Assembly (NCBI RefSeq): GCF_026229185.1
Contig: NZ_JAGGJA010000002.1
Span: 186,001 to 250,000, forward strand
From: Fodinibius salsisoli
GTDB lineage: Bacteria; Bacteroidota; Rhodothermia; Balneolales; Balneolaceae
Direction: 5' to 3'
DNA length: 64,000 nucleotides
The notes under the pieces are model-generated. The model saw only the letters and a program-made list of their open reading frames with translations, had not been told where the DNA came from and searched no databases. The translations under genes were made by a program, and so were the position numbers. Below are positions 56,372-64,000 of this stretch, one piece after another (position 1 is the first letter of the stretch; each line of letters begins with the position of its first letter).

Positions 56372-56998
56372 TTAGATTCTATCTAATTCTTCTGCCTCTA
56401 ATGAGGTTTTCTGCCTATAACTACTAATGATATGATCGATTGCTTCTTCGATAAACTCTTCCTGATCGATGCGCGTATCAAGGCGTTTAGACAGTACGAC
56501 CGACAATACGCCATGAAGTTGCGCCCAAAAGGTGTAAGAGGCAATGCGGGGCTTCTTTTCATCCACGATGCCTTCTGCGATTCCTTCTTGTAAAACCTGC
56601 AAGACCAGCTTATATCCTTTGCGGGCTTTCCGAAACTTTTCTTTGGGATAGCGGGTCATTTCATCGGAGCTAACCAAATATATAATCTGGTATTCTCGAG
56701 GATGGGTGAGTGCAAAATTAACGTAGGCCCATGCCAGCTTTTCTAATTTGTTTATCGGACCACCCTTCTCCGGAAGAGCTAACTTCAAACTTTCATTAAG
56801 CCGTTCAATAGCTGCTTCTATCAAAGAATGAACCAAGTTATCCTTACCTTCAAAATGAAGATAAATACTGGTTGCACTCACCCCGATTTTGCGAGCAATT
56901 TTGCGGAGTGACAGGTTGCGATATCCTTCTGAGAGCAAAACTTCTCGGGCTGCTTCTATAATCTGAAGCTTTAAATTCTGTTTTTTCACCTCTTCCAT
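56372..56998 (-). CDS. TetR/AcrR family transcriptional regulator
   Basis: A 208-aa dimeric repressor. The N-terminal helix-turn-helix reads LSLRKIARKIGVSATSIYLHFEGKDNLV (about 28-55 here in parts), followed by a TetR_C-type ligand domain (YVNFALTHPREYQIIYLVS). It is in an operon with fadE, so an acyl-CoA-sensing role like FadR-type TetR proteins is likely but not shown. A longer frame starting further upstream was not preferred. Confidence 0.88.
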   Translation of the reverse strand: MEEVKKQNLKLQIIEAAREVLLSEGYRNLSLRKIARKIGVSATSIYLHFEGKDNLVHSLIEAAIERLNESLKLALPEKGGPINKLEKLAWAYVNFALTHPREYQIIYLVSSDEMTRYPKEKFRKARKGYKLVLQVLQEGIAEGIVDEKKPRIASYTFWAQLHGVLSVVLSKRLDTRIDQEEFIEEAIDHIISSYRQKTSLEAEELDRI

Positions 56999-57198
56999 AA
57001 TCCTTGGTTAACAGCGTTAAGTAGTAATTAAACATTTCTGGAAGGATAAAGCAATCGGATGGTAAATTTTTAATTTTTGGAGAACCTGCAGTCTTATGAA
57101 CTTTTCTTATAAGCTATAAACAATTAGCGGCAGCCTTGAATACGAATCATGGATAGAGCAAGAAGTGAACGTACTTAATGCTTGAGAAGGAAGGGATA

Positions 57199-57297
57199 AT
57201 GAGCCCCGGTATTTACAAGTATATTGAGGTATATCTATGTATAGAAAGCTCCATTTACTGGATTTTAGACATACAATATCGCAAATACCGGGCTCAT
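57199..57297. repeat. 15-bp inverted repeat with 68-base interior
   Basis: ATGAGCCCCGGTATTT (57199-57214) and AAATACCGGGCTCAT (57283-57297) are complementary except for one extra C. The 68-base AT-rich interior has no gene. This could be a structured RNA, a miniature mobile element remnant or a regulatory cruciform; I see no target-site duplication. Confidence 0.5.
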
Positions 57298-57562
57298 AAG
57301 GTTATCTATGTAAAATATGCACGGTGCCTTAATAGCAACACAATGCACGGTGAAACACAAGACATCTTCATTACTTATATAAACAACAGATTGAGGTTGT
57401 AATCTTGTCGCTTATATTTAGGGCTAAGTAACTGTATGCCTTATCCTTCAATAGCTAATTAACCGATAGTGGGTCTGGCTAAAAACAATTTTGTGATCAA
57501 ACGCTGCATGCTGGGTTAAAGTGGTTTTACTGTTTGTTATTTACAGAACGCTCTCCGGCTGA

Positions 57563-57592
57563 AATAAAAAAGCCACCCCTTGTGGGGTGGCT
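57563..57592 (-). terminator. Intrinsic terminator of the susC3-susD3 operon
   Basis: AGCCACCCC (57571-57579), loop TTGT, GGGGTGGCT (57584-57592): a perfect 9-bp stem, followed on the minus strand by TTTTTTATTT, about 30 bases after the SusD3 stop. Confidence 0.9.
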
Positions 57593-57621
57593 CCATGACT
57601 AAAGTTATCCAACCTCAAGCA

Positions 57622-59097
57622 TTAGTTTTGATCCCACCAAACGGGCACTTCGAGGGCCGGGAAGCCTCCGGGAATGCCGGTATCTGATACATTACTCGCA
57701 TTATTTTGCAATTCAGAATCTGGGTAAGGGAACCGAAGAGGGATTATTCCGGAAGGCGTCTGAACTTGGTTGGTAACAGGTTCAATTTCCGGATAGCCCG
57801 TTCTTCGCCAGTCATTATATGCTTCAAACTTTAAGAAGTTGGCAATGTACTTTTGCCTGATAATCTCTTCCAGAGCATTAGCCGAAACCGCTAATAGTGG
57901 CAGCGAAGCAATATATATAGCGGCCTCTGTATCCTCAACTCCCAGCTTGTCCATCGAAGCTGTAATCCCCTCAATGTAAATAGGCTGGGCAGCAGTGGCC
58001 CCGGAGGTAATGAGCGTAGCCTCAGCTTCAATGAACTTGGCTTCAGCATAGCTAATCCAATTAAGAGGAGCATCCGGGGCGCTATAAAACAATCCTATAG
58101 AAGAGATGTTAACGGCCCCTACGCCCTCCTCCCCATTGTCATGTCCTTCGTATACCGGATTCGAACCATCAAATCCTGCTACCAAGCCCTGACCGTCTAC
58201 AGCTCCCACCGGACGTGCCTGGATAGCTAATCGTGGATCGTTAAGAGATTGGAGTAACGATACATGATGATTGCTCAGCTGATTCCGGGTATCCCACTTG
58301 CCATCAATAACAAATTGATACCAAGGATTTTCCTGCCCCGCCGTATCAAAATATTGGAAGTCCGCATCGTCGGCATTGCTTTCAAAACCATTTTGCAAGG
58401 CTGCCAAAGCCGCATTTGCTTGTTCGGTGGCATCATAACCAGGTGCGTTGGTTAAATGCAGGTTAAAACGCGCAATCAGCGTGTGGGTTAACTTCTCCCA
58501 TTTCGCCATGTCCCCACCGTATAACAAGTCATCGTTACCCGGAGATTGTGGACTTGGTTGACCAAAGTCATTAAGGGCACTATTTAGCAAATCAAAAATA
58601 GTCGAATATATTTCTTCCTGGCTATCATAGGCCGGTGTGGAGATAGATGGATCAAATGCTTCCGTGTAGGGTGCATCTCCCCACAGATCAGTTATGATTG
58701 CAATATTCCATGCCAAAATAACTTTGGCTATCCCTGCATAGGCAAAATTACCGTTTTGAGTAGCTAACTCATTTAAGCCGGTAGCACTATTCATCACGTC
58801 GATGTAGGAGGCATTCCAAAGATTATTGACATCTGACGAGTTTACATCATAATTATCGGCACTTGGTGGCACGCCATTATAGGAGGTCTGTTGAACCCAC
58901 TGTGTTGTCGTTCGGGCCGGCGTATTGCCAATCACTTCATAGCTAAAGTTTCCAAGCAATCCCGAGAGCTGTAAATTTTCTGGCACCTGGTTCGGGGCCG
59001 TAGGATCTTCATTTACATCCAGAAAATCGTTACAGGCTCCAGCTCCCACAATGACTGCAATAAGCATCAGTTGTGTTACAATTTTTGATAGTTTCAT
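57622..59097 (-). CDS. SusD/RagB family outer-membrane lipoprotein (SusD3, SusD-like type 2)
   Basis: A 491-aa lipoprotein (lipobox GAGAC) whose mature start NDFLDVNEDPT parallels SusD1's DNFLDVNDDPN. Further features match the PF12771-type SusD: ILAWNIAIITDLWGDAPYTEAF, DLLYGGDMAKWEKL and, near the end, KFEAYNDWRRTGYPE. It is the partner of SusC3, 23 bases downstream of it, and the operon ends at a strong terminator. It is a clear paralogue of SusD1 (18703-20160). The substrate is unknown. Confidence 0.9.
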   Translation of the reverse strand: MKLSKIVTQLMLIAVIVGAGACNDFLDVNEDPTAPNQVPENLQLSGLLGNFSYEVIGNTPARTTTQWVQQTSYNGVPPSADNYDVNSSDVNNLWNASYIDVMNSATGLNELATQNGNFAYAGIAKVILAWNIAIITDLWGDAPYTEAFDPSISTPAYDSQEEIYSTIFDLLNSALNDFGQPSPQSPGNDDLLYGGDMAKWEKLTHTLIARFNLHLTNAPGYDATEQANAALAALQNGFESNADDADFQYFDTAGQENPWYQFVIDGKWDTRNQLSNHHVSLLQSLNDPRLAIQARPVGAVDGQGLVAGFDGSNPVYEGHDNGEEGVGAVNISSIGLFYSAPDAPLNWISYAEAKFIEAEATLITSGATAAQPIYIEGITASMDKLGVEDTEAAIYIASLPLLAVSANALEEIIRQKYIANFLKFEAYNDWRRTGYPEIEPVTNQVQTPSGIIPLRFPYPDSELQNNASNVSDTGIPGGFPALEVPVWWDQN

Positions 59098-59120
59098 AAT
59101 TTTAATTCCCTCTGACTTGT

Positions 59121-62100
59121 TTAAAATGAGACATTTAAGCTTACCACAATACTTCTGGAGCTTGGTGTTACAGCATGATAAAAACCTTGTGCATTACCAG
59201 CACCCAGCAAACTGCCTTCCGGATCCAGATAAGAGAAGTCACTATCAATCCATAAGTTGCGCCCGATCCCCTTTACCGTAAGCGATTTAAAGGGAGTTTG
59301 GGCAAGCAAGGAGTTTGGCAATCGGTAAGCGAGGCTCAGTTCTCTTAATTTTATGAAACCGCCATCTTCAACCAGGTTTTCAAACGAGTTGGTATAGTGG
59401 GTTTGATAATATGTTTGATCACGGGTAATCTCTACATCATTGGGTTCCCCCGTATTTACATTAACGCCCGGATAGGTATAGGTTGATCCCCTGTTTCCCG
59501 TTATTCCAGCGGTCCCATAGAAGACAGAATAGAAGAGGTCAAAATTCAGGATATCTCCTCCCTGCCGTTTATCAAATAAGGCCGAAAGCTCAACGCCTTT
59601 ATACCTAAAGGTGGTTCGTAAGTTGCTGGTCCAGTCGGGCTGTACATTACCAATGGGTCCTGTTTCACCGGAAATAATGGGTAGGCCGTTGTCTCCAATG
59701 ATAAGTTGTCCTTCGTCATTCCGTTCATAACGAGTACCCCAGATGACACCATAACCTCCTTTAGTGGGCTCAATACGAATCTGAGGATTGGTAAAACCAC
59801 CTAAGAAGATATTTTCGACTCCGGGAGCCAATTCAACAACCTCTGAAGTATTTTTGGCAAAATTAAACTGTAAGTCCCACTGAAAATCGTTGGTTTCGAT
59901 GGGCCTGCCCCCCAGTGACATCTCCACCCCGTAGTTTTTGATTTCGCCGGCATTTAGCAATCGGCTCTCAAAACCTGTGGCTGAAGATACCGGGACTTCA
60001 AAAATCTGATCCCGCGTTATCCGGTCATAGTAGGAAAAGTCTACATTGGCACGTCCTTCAAAAAACCGAAGGTCCAGTCCCACCTCATACTCGGTGGATA
60101 TCTCGGGTTTAAGGTCCGGATTACCAAGAGAGCTGCTTAAAGTATATCCATTAATGCCATTGAATGGATAGTTGATAACGCCTCGAACGCCATCGCCGGG
60201 CGCAGCCTGGTTAAAGTTTGTTGAAAGAGAATAAACAGGTGCATCGTTTCCTATTTGAGAAAGAGACATTCGTAGTTTCCCAAAAGTGAAAAATGAATTA
60301 TCGAATAAGTCTAAGGCATCTGTAAATACAAATCCAAGGCTGGCTGATGGATAGAAATAAGAATTCTTATCATCGGGCAAAGTGGAGGACCAGTCATTTC
60401 GGCCTGTTAAGGTCAGGTAAATATAATCTCGGTAATCGAGTGTGGCCTGGCCATAAACGCTGTAGAGCCTTTGTTCTTCTACGACTTCATCTGCTGTAAC
60501 AACATCGGCATTAGAAATGTGGAAGAAGTCCGGCACATTCAGATTTGTTCCCTCTACGAGCTCATAATCATATTGCCGAACATTGATGTTATTACCTACT
60601 AACAGTTCGGCTGAGAAATCTTCATTCAGGTCTTGAGAGGCCGTCAGGGTTAAGTCGGAATTAACCTGTGATCGATTGATTTTTTGATCAAACATACTGC
60701 CATTCGGCGTGCCGCGTGTTCCTACATTCACCTTACCCTTCCGTTTATCAGAATAGGTGTCAATGCCAATACGTTCAGTAAGAGACAGCCATGGCAACAG
60801 GTCGTACTTCAGCTCTGTTCGTGCAATAAACCGATCCACATCGCTGGTAAACCCATTATTTTCGGACAACCAGAACGGATTATTGAAGGCAGAAGAATTC
60901 ATCCGCTGTGTACCATCTTCGAATTGTACATCCTTTATATTAAAGTTGATAGGCGCAAAATTTAGGCCAAACAAATAAGCCTGCGTGCCATTACCTTCCG
61001 CCAGCCAATCATTTTGGGTATTCGTATATGTAACCGAAGTTTGCACATTAAGATCATCACCAAACTGAGTGCCAAACTTACCAGTCAGGCTCGTTCGGTC
61101 AAGCTTGGTTTCGGGCACGATGCCACTTTGGTTGAGGTTACTTGCTGAAAAGAAGTAGTTCCCCCGTTCCGTTCCACCGGATAAGTTAAGGGCGTTCTCG
61201 GCGGTAATCCCTGTTTGATAAAAATCTTCTCTGGGATCATAGATATTAACTTCACCAATATCACTGATCACCTGTTGACTAATCTCATCCTTATGGGGGC
61301 CCCAGCTTCTGGTAGTCTGTGGATTGGGATTTTCACCCGGATATCCGGGTTCGGTATAACCTCCTCTTTCTCGCGGCAGACCATTGGAATAGAACCCTTC
61401 AATTCCCAGCGTATACTCATTCTGGAATCCATCGGTAATGGCATCTGCCCAACCTACCGAACTTTTCAACTCGATGCGGGGAGCTTGACCGACCGTTCCT
61501 TGTTTGGTCGTAATAATGACGGCTCCATTGGCAGCCCTGGATCCGTATAAAGCAGTAGCACTGGCTCCTTTGAGGACACTTATATCTTTAATAATGCTTG
61601 GGTCGATATCTAAACTGCGGTTCGACGTTCCCCCCGTAAATACCGCATTCCCTGCGGGGTTATCATCCTCTTCATTACTAATAGGAATACCGTCAACTAC
61701 AAACAGCGGCTGGTTATTCCCTAACAGAGAAGAGTTTCCCCTGATAATAATTCTGGATGATGCTCCCGGTTGGCCACTGGAGCTATTGATTTGTACGCCT
61801 GCCACTTTACCCGCCAGGGCATTAACCAAGTTGGCTTCCGGCGCTTCCGATACCGAGGCTCCATCCACTTCCTGGACGGCATATCCAACAGCCCGTGCTT
61901 GTCGCTCAATACCCAGCGCAGTAACCACTACTTCATCGAGATTCAGCGCACCCGATCGTAAGGCAACATCCTGTTCCAGCATTTCACCAGCCGTTATGGT
62001 AATCTGTTGACTATGCGTTTTATAGCCAACAAATGTAACTCGTAGTGTATAAGTGCCAGGTTCAATATTTTTGATTGCATAACGCCCCTCAACATTAGTA

Positions 62101-62261
62101 GCTGCACCACGATTAGGTTCTACTAATAAAACATTTGCACCTGGGACTACTTCACCCGTTTCTTCGTCGGTAACCGTTCCTTCTATACTACCGCTTTGCG
62201 CCCATAGTACCGGCACAAAAAAGAGTATAAAACATAAGGTCGATAGTAACTTTTTAAACAT
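59121..62261 (-). CDS. SusC/RagA TonB-linked outer-membrane transporter (SusC3)
   Basis: A 1046-aa barrel: signal peptide ending WAQ, carboxypeptidase-like beta domain (GTVTDEETGEVVPGANV, TLRVTFVGYKTH), plug (QPLFVVDGIPI, VLKGASATALYGSRAANGA) and barrel closing with VSLNVSF. No STN domain, so it is not sigma-coupled. The TLRVTFVGYK and SSRI-IIRGNS blocks are almost identical to SusC1. The kinase and LytTR regulator genes are immediately upstream on the same strand. The 229-base leader holds tandem direct repeats and an inverted repeat. Confidence 0.93.
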   Translation of the reverse strand: MFKKLLSTLCFILFFVPVLWAQSGSIEGTVTDEETGEVVPGANVLLVEPNRGAATNVEGRYAIKNIEPGTYTLRVTFVGYKTHSQQITITAGEMLEQDVALRSGALNLDEVVVTALGIERQARAVGYAVQEVDGASVSEAPEANLVNALAGKVAGVQINSSSGQPGASSRIIIRGNSSLLGNNQPLFVVDGIPISNEEDDNPAGNAVFTGGTSNRSLDIDPSIIKDISVLKGASATALYGSRAANGAVIITTKQGTVGQAPRIELKSSVGWADAITDGFQNEYTLGIEGFYSNGLPRERGGYTEPGYPGENPNPQTTRSWGPHKDEISQQVISDIGEVNIYDPREDFYQTGITAENALNLSGGTERGNYFFSASNLNQSGIVPETKLDRTSLTGKFGTQFGDDLNVQTSVTYTNTQNDWLAEGNGTQAYLFGLNFAPINFNIKDVQFEDGTQRMNSSAFNNPFWLSENNGFTSDVDRFIARTELKYDLLPWLSLTERIGIDTYSDKRKGKVNVGTRGTPNGSMFDQKINRSQVNSDLTLTASQDLNEDFSAELLVGNNINVRQYDYELVEGTNLNVPDFFHISNADVVTADEVVEEQRLYSVYGQATLDYRDYIYLTLTGRNDWSSTLPDDKNSYFYPSASLGFVFTDALDLFDNSFFTFGKLRMSLSQIGNDAPVYSLSTNFNQAAPGDGVRGVINYPFNGINGYTLSSSLGNPDLKPEISTEYEVGLDLRFFEGRANVDFSYYDRITRDQIFEVPVSSATGFESRLLNAGEIKNYGVEMSLGGRPIETNDFQWDLQFNFAKNTSEVVELAPGVENIFLGGFTNPQIRIEPTKGGYGVIWGTRYERNDEGQLIIGDNGLPIISGETGPIGNVQPDWTSNLRTTFRYKGVELSALFDKRQGGDILNFDLFYSVFYGTAGITGNRGSTYTYPGVNVNTGEPNDVEITRDQTYYQTHYTNSFENLVEDGGFIKLRELSLAYRLPNSLLAQTPFKSLTVKGIGRNLWIDSDFSYLDPEGSLLGAGNAQGFYHAVTPSSRSIVVSLNVSF

Positions 62262-62301
62262 GTATGCCCCCTTAAATTTATTTATATAGATTTGATACCC
62301 A

Positions 62302-62333
62302 TTTTAAGACCTTTATCTTATTTTGTCTTAAAA
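62302..62333 (-). promoter_or_regulatory. Perfect inverted repeat in the susC3 leader
   Basis: TTTTAAGAC (62302-62310), a 14-base spacer and GTCTTAAAA (62325-62333), about 41-72 bases before the susC3 start. Likely a leader hairpin or operator; there is no T-run on the minus strand. Confidence 0.45.
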
Positions 62334-62420
62334 CCGATATATCCCTGAGGTAATTCTTCAAGGTTTATCTTTAAATAAATTTATAGGAGAGATAGTCAGC
62401 GTTAAATCAAATTAAGATGA

Positions 62421-62460
62421 GAAGGGTAATAGTGTGACGAGAAGAGAAATAGTGTGATAA
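62421..62460 (-). promoter_or_regulatory. Tandem 20-bp direct repeat, candidate LytTR operator
   Basis: Two adjacent 20-base units (62421-62440 and 62441-62460) agree at 16 of 20 positions and share the exact core AATAGTGTGA (62428-62437 and 62448-62457; TCACACTATT on the minus strand). The 20-base period puts both cores on the same DNA face. LytTR regulators typically bind direct repeats about two turns apart. On the minus strand a possible TTTGATT...TATAAA promoter follows about 17 bases downstream. Confidence 0.5.
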
Positions 62461-62490
62461 ATCTACACGACCCAAACAAACCTTATTCCT

Positions 62491-63249
62491 TCAACTAAAA
62501 CGATCTAATAGCTCCTTGTAATTTCTACTCATCGTTAATTTTTCGCCGTTATCCATGACTACCTTATAATCCCCATGAAACCATTTTTCGAGTTCTTTTA
62601 CCTTCTCGACATTGACAATTGTTGACCTGTGGATCCGGAAAAATAAGTTTGAATCCAATTTCTCTACCATATTGGTCATGGTCTCCCTGATTAAATGTTT
62701 TTTTGAGGAGGTATGGATACGAACATAATTACCTGCTGCTTCTATCCAGACGATGTCTTCAGACTTGAGGAAAGAATAATGATCTGATGATTTTACCAGG
62801 ATCCGCGACAAGGGCTCATCATTATGCACGAATTTCAGCAGCTGATCCACCTTTTCATCTATATTAGATTGCGCTTCCCGAGCTATAATATTCTTGACAC
62901 GTCCTAAGGCTTCATTAAACCGACTTTTACTGAAGGGTTTCATCAGATAATCCAGGGCATGAACTTCAAAGGCTTTCAGCGCATATTCATTATAAGCTGT
63001 CACAAAAATCGTAGCCGGCATCAGGTCGGTTTCAATATGTTGAAGCACCTCAAATCCATTAATTTCAGGCATCTGGATGTCCAGAAACAGAAGATCCGGA
63101 TTCTTTTCATGTATCTGTTCAATTGCTTCCACACCATTTTTACAAACCGCTGTTATATCAATCTCTTTGTCTTCTTTAAGCAGTTTTTCCAATCGTCTGC
63201 AAGCGAGAAGTTCATCATCTACGATGATCGTTCTTATTTGGCTCTCCAT
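62491..63249 (-). CDS. LytTR-type response regulator
   Basis: A 252-aa response regulator. The receiver domain has acidic Asp11-Asp12 (IIVDDE), phospho-acceptor Asp57 in LLFLDIQMPEINGF and the switch lysine in YLMKPF. The output domain (about 145-250) is LytTR: SLLKSEDIVWIEAAGNYVRIH-like, SSKKHLIRETM and FFRIHRSTIVN. It is encoded 11 bases after the kinase gene. Its obvious target is the susC3-susD3 operon 229 bases downstream. Confidence 0.93.
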   Translation of the reverse strand: MESQIRTIIVDDELLACRRLEKLLKEDKEIDITAVCKNGVEAIEQIHEKNPDLLFLDIQMPEINGFEVLQHIETDLMPATIFVTAYNEYALKAFEVHALDYLMKPFSKSRFNEALGRVKNIIAREAQSNIDEKVDQLLKFVHNDEPLSRILVKSSDHYSFLKSEDIVWIEAAGNYVRIHTSSKKHLIRETMTNMVEKLDSNLFFRIHRSTIVNVEKVKELEKWFHGDYKVVMDNGEKLTMSRNYKELLDRFS

Positions 63250-63260
63250 AATACTATCGG

Positions 63261-64000
63261 TTATTTCTCATTTTTTTTGAACGGAAATTCGATATACACT
63301 TTTAAGCCTCCGAGTGGGGAGTCCATGAGCTCGAACGTTGAATTGTGATACAGTTGGTTTAATCGCTGTTTAATATTTTCAAGCCCGATACCATCGACGT
63401 TAACTGAATTTTCCAACCCCGGACCATCGTCTTCAACAGCTATACTCAGCAATCCATTCTGTTTTTGGGCTGAAATCCGAATCTTCCCCGGCTGCATCTT
63501 ATGAGATATACCGTGTTTTACGGCATTTTCAACTAATGGTTGCAGTAAGAAACTGGGCACCAATCCATGGAGCGTATCCTCATCAATTTCCTTTTCTATA
63601 TGTAAACGATCGCTGAACCGGGTTTTCTCAATCTCAAGATAAGTGCCGGTAAATTCAAGTTCGTCCACCAGCGGTACCTGCTGATCATCTACTCGGTTAA
63701 TTGAGGTTCTTAAAAAACGTTTGAGTAATTTCAGTACCCTTCTGGCTTTAGTTGGTGCTTCATAAATTAGCGAATTGATACTATGAAGTGTATTAAATAA
63801 GAAATGAGGATGTAGCTGGACCTTTAGAATGTGCAGGCGTATGGAGGCAAGTTCTGCCTCCAAATGGGCATTCCTGAGCTGCCGTTCTCTATAGCGCTCA
63901 TAATATCTCCTGGAATAGTAGGCTCCAATAATTAACCAATATCCAAAAGGATCTACCATGCCTAGCCAGTTCATAATCACCGGCACAGATTCCATGAAAC
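63261..64000 (-). CDS. LytS/YehU-type sensor histidine kinase (5' end beyond window)
   Basis: At least 246 codons, open to the right edge; ATG 63995 is only the first Met seen, and the usual N-terminal membrane helices are probably outside. The phospho-accepting His is in QLHPHFLFNTLHSI (the second His), preceded by a coiled-coil linker. The ATP-binding lobe has LLQPLVENAVKHGI (N box) and VEDDGPGL, GIGLENIKQRL (G boxes). It is the partner of the LytTR regulator and the first visible gene of the kinase-regulator-susC-susD block. Confidence 0.9.
   Translation of the reverse strand, partial: FMESVPVIMNWLGMVDPFGYWLIIGAYYSRRYYERYRERQLRNAHLEAELASIRLHILKVQLHPHFLFNTLHSINSLIYEAPTKARRVLKLLKRFLRTSINRVDDQQVPLVDELEFTGTYLEIEKTRFSDRLHIEKEIDEDTLHGLVPSFLLQPLVENAVKHGISHKMQPGKIRISAQKQNGLLSIAVEDDGPGLENSVNVDGIGLENIKQRLNQLYHNSTFELMDSPLGGLKVYIEFPFKKNEK

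Larger units (their letters stand above)
56999..57621. other. 623-base gap with inverted and direct repeats
   Basis: Between tetR (minus, start 56998) and the susD3 3' end. Contents: a likely tetR promoter region near 57000-57120 with the dyad CTTAT/ATAAG near 57093-57114; the inverted repeat at 57199-57297; two direct repeats, TATCTATGTA (57232 and 57303) and ATGCACGGTG (57317 and 57343); and the susD3 terminator. A 74-codon frame at 57178-57402 covers the repeats but shows no protein character. Confidence 0.6.

Noticed and set aside
57288-57305. Sequence resembling the initiator-tRNA anticodon arm (GGGCTCATAA)
   Set aside because: The rest of a cloverleaf is missing on both strands; it is part of the inverted repeat.
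57178-57402. A 74-codon plus-strand frame
   Set aside because: It runs across the inverted and direct repeats, has no recognised domain and no coding-like composition.

Overview
The window comes from a member of the Bacteroidota/Rhodothermota-Balneolota branch (FCB group). Three SusC/SusD pairs, an ECF sigma/FecR trans-envelope switch, a LytTR two-component system, a GWxTD lipoprotein, a SprE/PorW-like TPR lipoprotein, many lipoboxes and AT-rich starts without Shine-Dalgarno sequences all point there; a Balneolaceae-like halophile is my best guess, not a proof. No rRNA, CRISPR array, phage or intact insertion sequence was seen.

Region 1 (1-18.5 kb) is mostly housekeeping: the 3' end of tatC, an FKBP lipoprotein, alr with a PYROXD2/CrtI-like oxidoreductase, sppA with an MBL-fold hydrolase, recQ, a hairpin-dense gap, rho, folC, pyrD, a CHAD protein, a large TPR lipoprotein and pyk. 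PyrD has class-2 architecture but a Cys at the position of the catalytic Ser.

Region 2 (18.7-25.3 kb) is a SusC/SusD pair with a strong terminator, then a divergent GWxTD lipoprotein.

Region 3 (25.6-37.4 kb) is the most distinctive metabolic stretch. On the minus strand lie a second alanine racemase, an M20 amidohydrolase, a leaderless M23 peptidase-like protein, an alanine/ornithine-type racemase, a GNAT and a sodium:solute symporter. On the plus strand lie ornithine aminotransferase, a small Cys-rich lipoprotein, lysine 6-aminotransferase and an AhpD-like protein, with an SDR facing them. An initiator tRNA and a decayed GIY-YIG nuclease sit in the middle. Together they look like a basic or D-amino-acid uptake, racemisation and transamination module.

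Region 4 (37.6-43.5 kb) holds purL, a YjjG-like HAD phosphatase and a lemA-TPM-NIPSNAP-TPM operon.

Region 5 (43.6-53.5 kb) is a complete ECF sigma - FecR - STN-SusC - SusD - two surface lipoproteins operon with no degradative enzyme in the window.

Region 6 (53.9-57 kb) is tetR-fadE, then a 623-base gap with an unusual inverted repeat. Region 7 (57.6-64 kb) is a LytS-type kinase and LytTR regulator directly upstream of a third SusC/SusD pair. A tandem 20-bp direct repeat between them is a good candidate for the regulator's operator. The SusC/D pairs of regions 2 and 7 are clear paralogues; the pair in region 5 is a different, sigma-coupled type.
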